Shown piece by piece: positions 13,019 to 15,372 of a DNA stretch of 15,372 bases. Within the stretch, counting starts at the first letter, position 1. The number at the start of each line of letters is the position of its first letter. Location of the stretch: NCBI GenBank assembly GCA_015662385.1, contig DQUH01000064.1:1-15372 (forward strand), written 5' to 3'. The translations under genes and the position numbers were made by a program. The stretch comes from Methanobacteriota archaeon (GTDB taxonomy: Archaea > Iainarchaeota > Iainarchaeia > JAADDC01). A model generated the notes under the pieces. That model was not told where the DNA came from. It was given only the letters and a program-made list of their open reading frames with translations, and made no database searches.

Positions 13019-13708
13019 ATGTCCACCCTCATCCTCCTCCGCCACGGTACCAGCGTGTGGAACAAAGAAAACATATTTACGGGTTGGACCGACGTCCCCC
13101 TTGCCCCGGAAGGGGAAGAAGAGGCGAAGGAAGCAGGCAAGAAATTAAAGAATGCGGGAATCCTGCCAGACGTCTGGTTCACATCTTACCTTGAAAGGGC
13201 GATAATGACCGGTGTTTTAGCGCTCCAAGTTATGAAAAGGCTGTGGATTCCCTGTGAGAAACACTGGAGGCTCAACGAAAGGCATTACGGGGCGTTGCAG
13301 GGTAGAAACAAGGACGAAGTCAGGGAAGAGGTGGGCGATGAGCTGTACTGGGCGTGGCGCAGGAGCTACGATGTGCCCCCGCCCCCCCTCAGCCAGGAGG
13401 ATCCGCGACACCCGAGGTACGATGAAAAGTACAGGAACGTTCTTCCGCGTCTGCTCCCCGACACAGAATCGCTAAAAGACACCGTGGAAAGAGTTCTCGT
13501 TTACTGGAAAGGCAGGATCGTGCCGGAGCTAAAAAGGGGGAAGAAAGTCCTCATTGCAGCCCACGGAAACACGCTACGAGGAATAGTTATGATGCTGGAA
13601 AATCTGACCCCTGAAGAAGTAAAAAAGCTAGAAATACCGAAAGGTGTGCCCATAGTTTACGAACTTGACAAGGACTTGAAAACCGTGGAAAAAAGCGTAA
13701 TCGACTAG
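13019..13708 (+). CDS. gpmA: 2,3-bisphosphoglycerate-dependent phosphoglycerate mutase (dPGM)
   Basis: A 229-residue histidine-phosphatase-superfamily enzyme that interconverts 3- and 2-phosphoglycerate. The phosphohistidine motif is LLRHGTSVWN (R8, H9, G10), the second catalytic histidine is AAHGNTLR (H182), E87 lies in WRLNERHYGALQG, and R60 is in the conserved ERA segment. The PPPLSQEDPRHPRYDEKY stretch is characteristic of true dPGM as opposed to generic phosphatases. Most archaea use cofactor-independent mutases, so a bacterial-type dPGM suggests old lateral transfer. The ATG lies immediately after the beta-subunit TGA, with GGTGGTG just upstream, so it is coupled to the oxidoreductase genes: a lower-glycolysis/gluconeogenesis enzyme cotranscribed with a 2-oxoacid oxidoreductase. 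Its stop codon overlaps that of the convergent PlsY-like gene within a CTAG palindrome. Confidence 0.94.
   Translation: MSTLILLRHGTSVWNKENIFTGWTDVPLAPEGEEEAKEAGKKLKNAGILPDVWFTSYLERAIMTGVLALQVMKRLWIPCEKHWRLNERHYGALQGRNKDEVREEVGDELYWAWRRSYDVPPPPLSQEDPRHPRYDEKYRNVLPRLLPDTESLKDTVERVLVYWKGRIVPELKRGKKVLIAAHGNTLRGIVMMLENLTPEEVKKLEIPKGVPIVYELDKDLKTVEKSVID
13689..13694 (-). terminator. T6 tract on the minus strand, possible terminator of the pheT-plsY unit
   Basis: The plus-strand A6 encoding Glu-Lys-Lys near the dPGM C-terminus is a T-run on the minus strand, starting about ten bases after the plsY stop. Confidence 0.35.
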
Positions 13709-14316
13709 TTTTTCTTCAAAATACCCCATTTTTTGTACACGTGACGGAGCCGATATGCGTAAACAAGGGACACCGCGGACACTAAGAAGAGTACTGCGTC
13801 CGCAACAGTTCCTGAAATTAGCCCGAGACGGTATGAAACTGCATACGTTGCCCAGAGCATCACCATACCCGCCGTATACCCCCGCTCAGAAGAAAAGAAA
13901 TCCGTAAGTCTGCCCCCCGGCCTGAGGATCAAGTAGTAAATGGAAAAAATGGCTGCGGCGATGGGTACCAGCAGGGGACATACCGCGAGGGCAAAACCTA
14001 TGGCTGGGGCAGTGCCGGCACCAGACACAATTCGTCCAGCGAGGATAAAACCGAATATGGAAAAGATGTGTGCGAGCACCGCAACGGCCCCGCACCACGG
14101 GCCCCACAAGTAAGCAGGGAGGAATGCTTTAAAGGCGTCGAGAATTGTGGAAACAACGCCCACCCATAGTTTACCCGTGGCGTAGTATGCATTGGCTGCC
14201 CCCATGTTCCCGTCTCCGAACTTTGTCAGATCCTTGCCGTGAAGACGTGCCAGGAGATACGCGAAGGGTATTGATCCCAGAAAATACGATATCAATAAGT
14301 GGTAGAGACTCAGCAA
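13705..14316 (-). CDS. PlsY-family membrane protein (acyl-phosphate:glycerol-phosphate acyltransferase-like), degenerate third motif
   Basis: A 203-residue membrane protein with about six helices, homologous to bacterial PlsY, which acylates glycerol-3-phosphate from acyl-phosphate. Motif 1 is intact (LGSIPFAYLLARL, 13-25), as is motif 2 (GDGNMGAAN, 34-42). The region of motif 3 keeps the histidine (AHIFSIFGF, 82-90), but the usual FKGGKGVATxLG is replaced by AGRIVSGAGTAPAIG, losing the lysine. The start is TTG at 14316, directly after the pheT TGA; GGAGG at 14325-14329 lies eight bases upstream, and no in-frame ATG fits. Gene and start are therefore well supported, and expression is coupled to pheT. 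Archaeal membranes use isoprenoid ethers on glycerol-1-phosphate, so the bacterial reaction may not apply; the activity is unknown. Confidence 0.8.
   Translation of the reverse strand: MLSLYHLLISYFLGSIPFAYLLARLHGKDLTKFGDGNMGAANAYYATGKLWVGVVSTILDAFKAFLPAYLWGPWCGAVAVLAHIFSIFGFILAGRIVSGAGTAPAIGFALAVCPLLVPIAAAIFSIYYLILRPGGRLTDFFSSERGYTAGMVMLWATYAVSYRLGLISGTVADAVLFLVSAVSLVYAYRLRHVYKKWGILKKN
13739..13744 (+). terminator. T6 tract, possible terminator of the oxidoreductase-gpmA operon
   Basis: A T5 tract (13709-13713) directly after the gpmA stop and this T6 tract, 31 bases after it, both lie inside the 3' end of the convergent plsY-like gene, where they encode lysines. Such T-runs are the usual archaeal termination signal. 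Confidence 0.4.
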
Positions 14317-15372
14317 TCATATCGCCTCCAGCAGCCTCCGGAGGTTCAGCTCGAAAGCCGCCACGGGCATCCCGATCCCAAAATCTTCCAAGACTGATGG
14401 GTGTACCTCTCCGATGTGGCCAACACGGTCACCGCCAATGGATACAGCGGCTGACCTCCCGGGAACGTACCAAGGATAGTCCCTGGCTTGGAAGCTATAC
14501 TGCAGACCCAGCTGGTCCAAGAGGTATTCCATAACTTGACGGATGTCAGTATATGTCGATCCAGATCCGGCGATGGCGTAGCAGACGTGCTGCTCAGTCC
14601 TCGTCCCAGTGGGGCTGCGGTTATCGGATACCACCACGTCGCCCACTTCAAAAACAAGCTGGGGGTAGTCCTCCCCGGTATTCGCCGAGAGGAAGTCCAT
14701 AACGGTGGGGAGAAGCGCCGGGCGAACGATGGAAAAAGTCTCAGTTACAGGGTTCTGGAGAACGACCACCGGGGAATGTCGCGCCTTCTCGACGACAGTT
14801 CGGGACGTAAGTGTGAAAGTGGCTATTTCCTGCGCTGTGGTTCCCACCAGAATGTCCTTGACAGCGTTCTCGAGTTCCGTATATTTTGAAGCGCCACCTT
14901 TCGTCATAAATTCCGGGAGCTTCGGTTCCACGCGGTTATACCCGTAGGCTATGATCACGTCTTCCGCCACGTCCCGCTCGTGCATGATATCGGAACGGTA
15001 TGACGGGTACGCCACAGACCATTCGTCCCCCGAAACGGACAGTACGTCGTAACGGGCGCGTTCCAAGAGCTCTTTGAAATGGGGTTCAGAAAGCTGGATA
15101 CCGGATATCCTTTCCACATAAGACTTGCGGACAACCGTTTGCTTTGGCGCCATATTGGGGGTAACTACAACTTCGTCGGGGTATACGATTCTCACGGATT
15201 CGATTTTACCGCCCCTCTCCGCAAGGGCTGCAGCTATGACGTTCACGGCGGTCATAACCGCCGCTCTGTTGGTGCCCGTAACGTCCACAAAGACGTCCAT
15301 GGTCTGTGGCCCTATGTTCCCTATGTCGTTAGAGTTAATGATGGGTGGGAAAGAGATTACGCGTCCGTTGTC
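14317..15372 (-). CDS. pheT: Phenylalanyl-tRNA synthetase beta subunit, 5'-truncated by window edge
   Basis: The C-terminal 351 or so residues of the PheRS beta subunit (archaeal/eukaryal type, normally about 540-560). The frame is open to the right edge of the window; the ATG at 15300 is internal, since the 24 codons before it (DNGRVISFPPIINSNDIGNI...) are the well-known B3/4 editing-domain sequence FPPIIN, followed by DVFVDVTGT. The rest includes the B5 domain (about RKSYVERISGI to the YGYNRVEP region) with HERDVAEDVIIAYGYN, and the catalytic-like B6/B7 core (LQNPVTETFSIVRPALLPTV, FEVGDVV, GHIGEVHPSVL, AAFELNL). It pairs with PheS, which is not in the window. The stop TGA at 14317-14319 abuts the TTG start of the plsY-like gene. 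Confidence 0.96.
   Translation of the reverse strand, partial: DNGRVISFPPIINSNDIGNIGPQTMDVFVDVTGTNRAAVMTAVNVIAAALAERGGKIESVRIVYPDEVVVTPNMAPKQTVVRKSYVERISGIQLSEPHFKELLERARYDVLSVSGDEWSVAYPSYRSDIMHERDVAEDVIIAYGYNRVEPKLPEFMTKGGASKYTELENAVKDILVGTTAQEIATFTLTSRTVVEKARHSPVVVLQNPVTETFSIVRPALLPTVMDFLSANTGEDYPQLVFEVGDVVVSDNRSPTGTRTEQHVCYAIAGSGSTYTDIRQVMEYLLDQLGLQYSFQARDYPWYVPGRSAAVSIGGDRVGHIGEVHPSVLEDFGIGMPVAAFELNLRRLLEAI
14325..14330 (-). promoter_or_regulatory. Shine-Dalgarno for the TTG-started plsY-like gene
   Basis: The minus strand reads TGGAGG within the last codons of pheT, eight bases before the TTG at 14316. It decides the start, because an out-of-frame ATG at 14318-14320 could otherwise mislead. 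Confidence 0.6.

Noticed and set aside
13705..14316. The plsY-like gene as a decaying pseudogene, because of the altered third motif and TTG start
   Set aside because: The frame is intact, full length, has a good Shine-Dalgarno, and the first two motifs and membrane pattern are well kept.
1..15372. CRISPR array, insertion sequence, prophage or long repeats
   Set aside because: No direct repeats with regular spacers, transposase or integrase motifs, or terminal inverted repeats were seen on reading the window. Base composition and gene style are even throughout.

Overview
The window is a compact stretch of archaeal chromosome holding core genes. The evidence is an archaeal/eukaryal-type information set: RNA polymerase subunit Rpo7, Spt4, ribosomal proteins eS24, eS27-like (S27ae) and eS26, Kae1 without a fused Bud32, the wybutosine enzyme Taw3/TYW3, an STT3/AglB oligosaccharyltransferase and archaeal-type PheT. 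A/T-rich TATA-like boxes sit 24-28 nt before several start codons that have no ribosome binding site, which suggests leaderless transcripts. Genes inside operons instead carry GGAGG/GGTG-type Shine-Dalgarno sequences. eS26 is usual in TACK/Asgard archaea and absent from most Euryarchaeota, while the rpo7-spt4-S24e-S27ae-kae1 order is widespread. I cannot name the phylum; a DPANN-like or other deep lineage is possible. No CRISPR array, transposon, repeat family or clear island was seen, and no gene-free stretch exceeds 300 bases.

Layout: (1) 1-1146 (+) is an information operon: rpo7 (5' end cut off by the window), spt4, rps24e, rps27ae. (2) 1182-2162 (+) is kae1 with its own promoter, followed by tRNA-Arg(TCT) at 2192-2266. 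(3) 2267-4775 (-) holds an unknown 108-residue protein, Taw3/TYW3 and a divergent CPA/Kef-like membrane protein. (4) 4829-5119 (+) is rps26e, convergent with a large aglB at 5139-7607 (-). (5) tRNA-Leu(CAG) at 7700-7783 and serS at 7878-9245 (+) converge on a membrane-anchored, probably extracytoplasmic protein of unknown function at 9250-10440 (-). (6) 10491-13708 (+) is a metabolic operon: two-subunit 2-oxoacid:ferredoxin oxidoreductase followed by a bacterial-type 2,3-bisphosphoglycerate-dependent phosphoglycerate mutase. (7) 13705-15372 (-) is pheT (5' end cut off), translationally coupled to a PlsY-family membrane protein.

Functional themes are transcription/translation (Rpo7, Spt4, three ribosomal proteins, two tRNAs, SerRS, PheRS beta), tRNA modification at position 37 (Kae1 for t6A, Taw3 for wyosine derivatives), protein N-glycosylation (AglB), and lower glycolysis/gluconeogenesis plus ferredoxin-linked 2-oxoacid oxidation.

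I found no convincing undescribed multi-gene system. The best leads are single-gene oddities: an AglB whose WWDxG motif reads WWSIG; a PlsY homologue that lost its GGKG-like motif; a Kef-like transporter with an extra C-terminal membrane domain in place of a nucleotide-binding domain; unknown proteins beside taw3 and beside the oxidoreductase operon; a palindromic TATA box apparently serving two divergent leaderless genes; and convergent junctions in which A-rich (mostly Lys) codons near the 3' end of one gene place T-runs on the strand of the opposing transcript.
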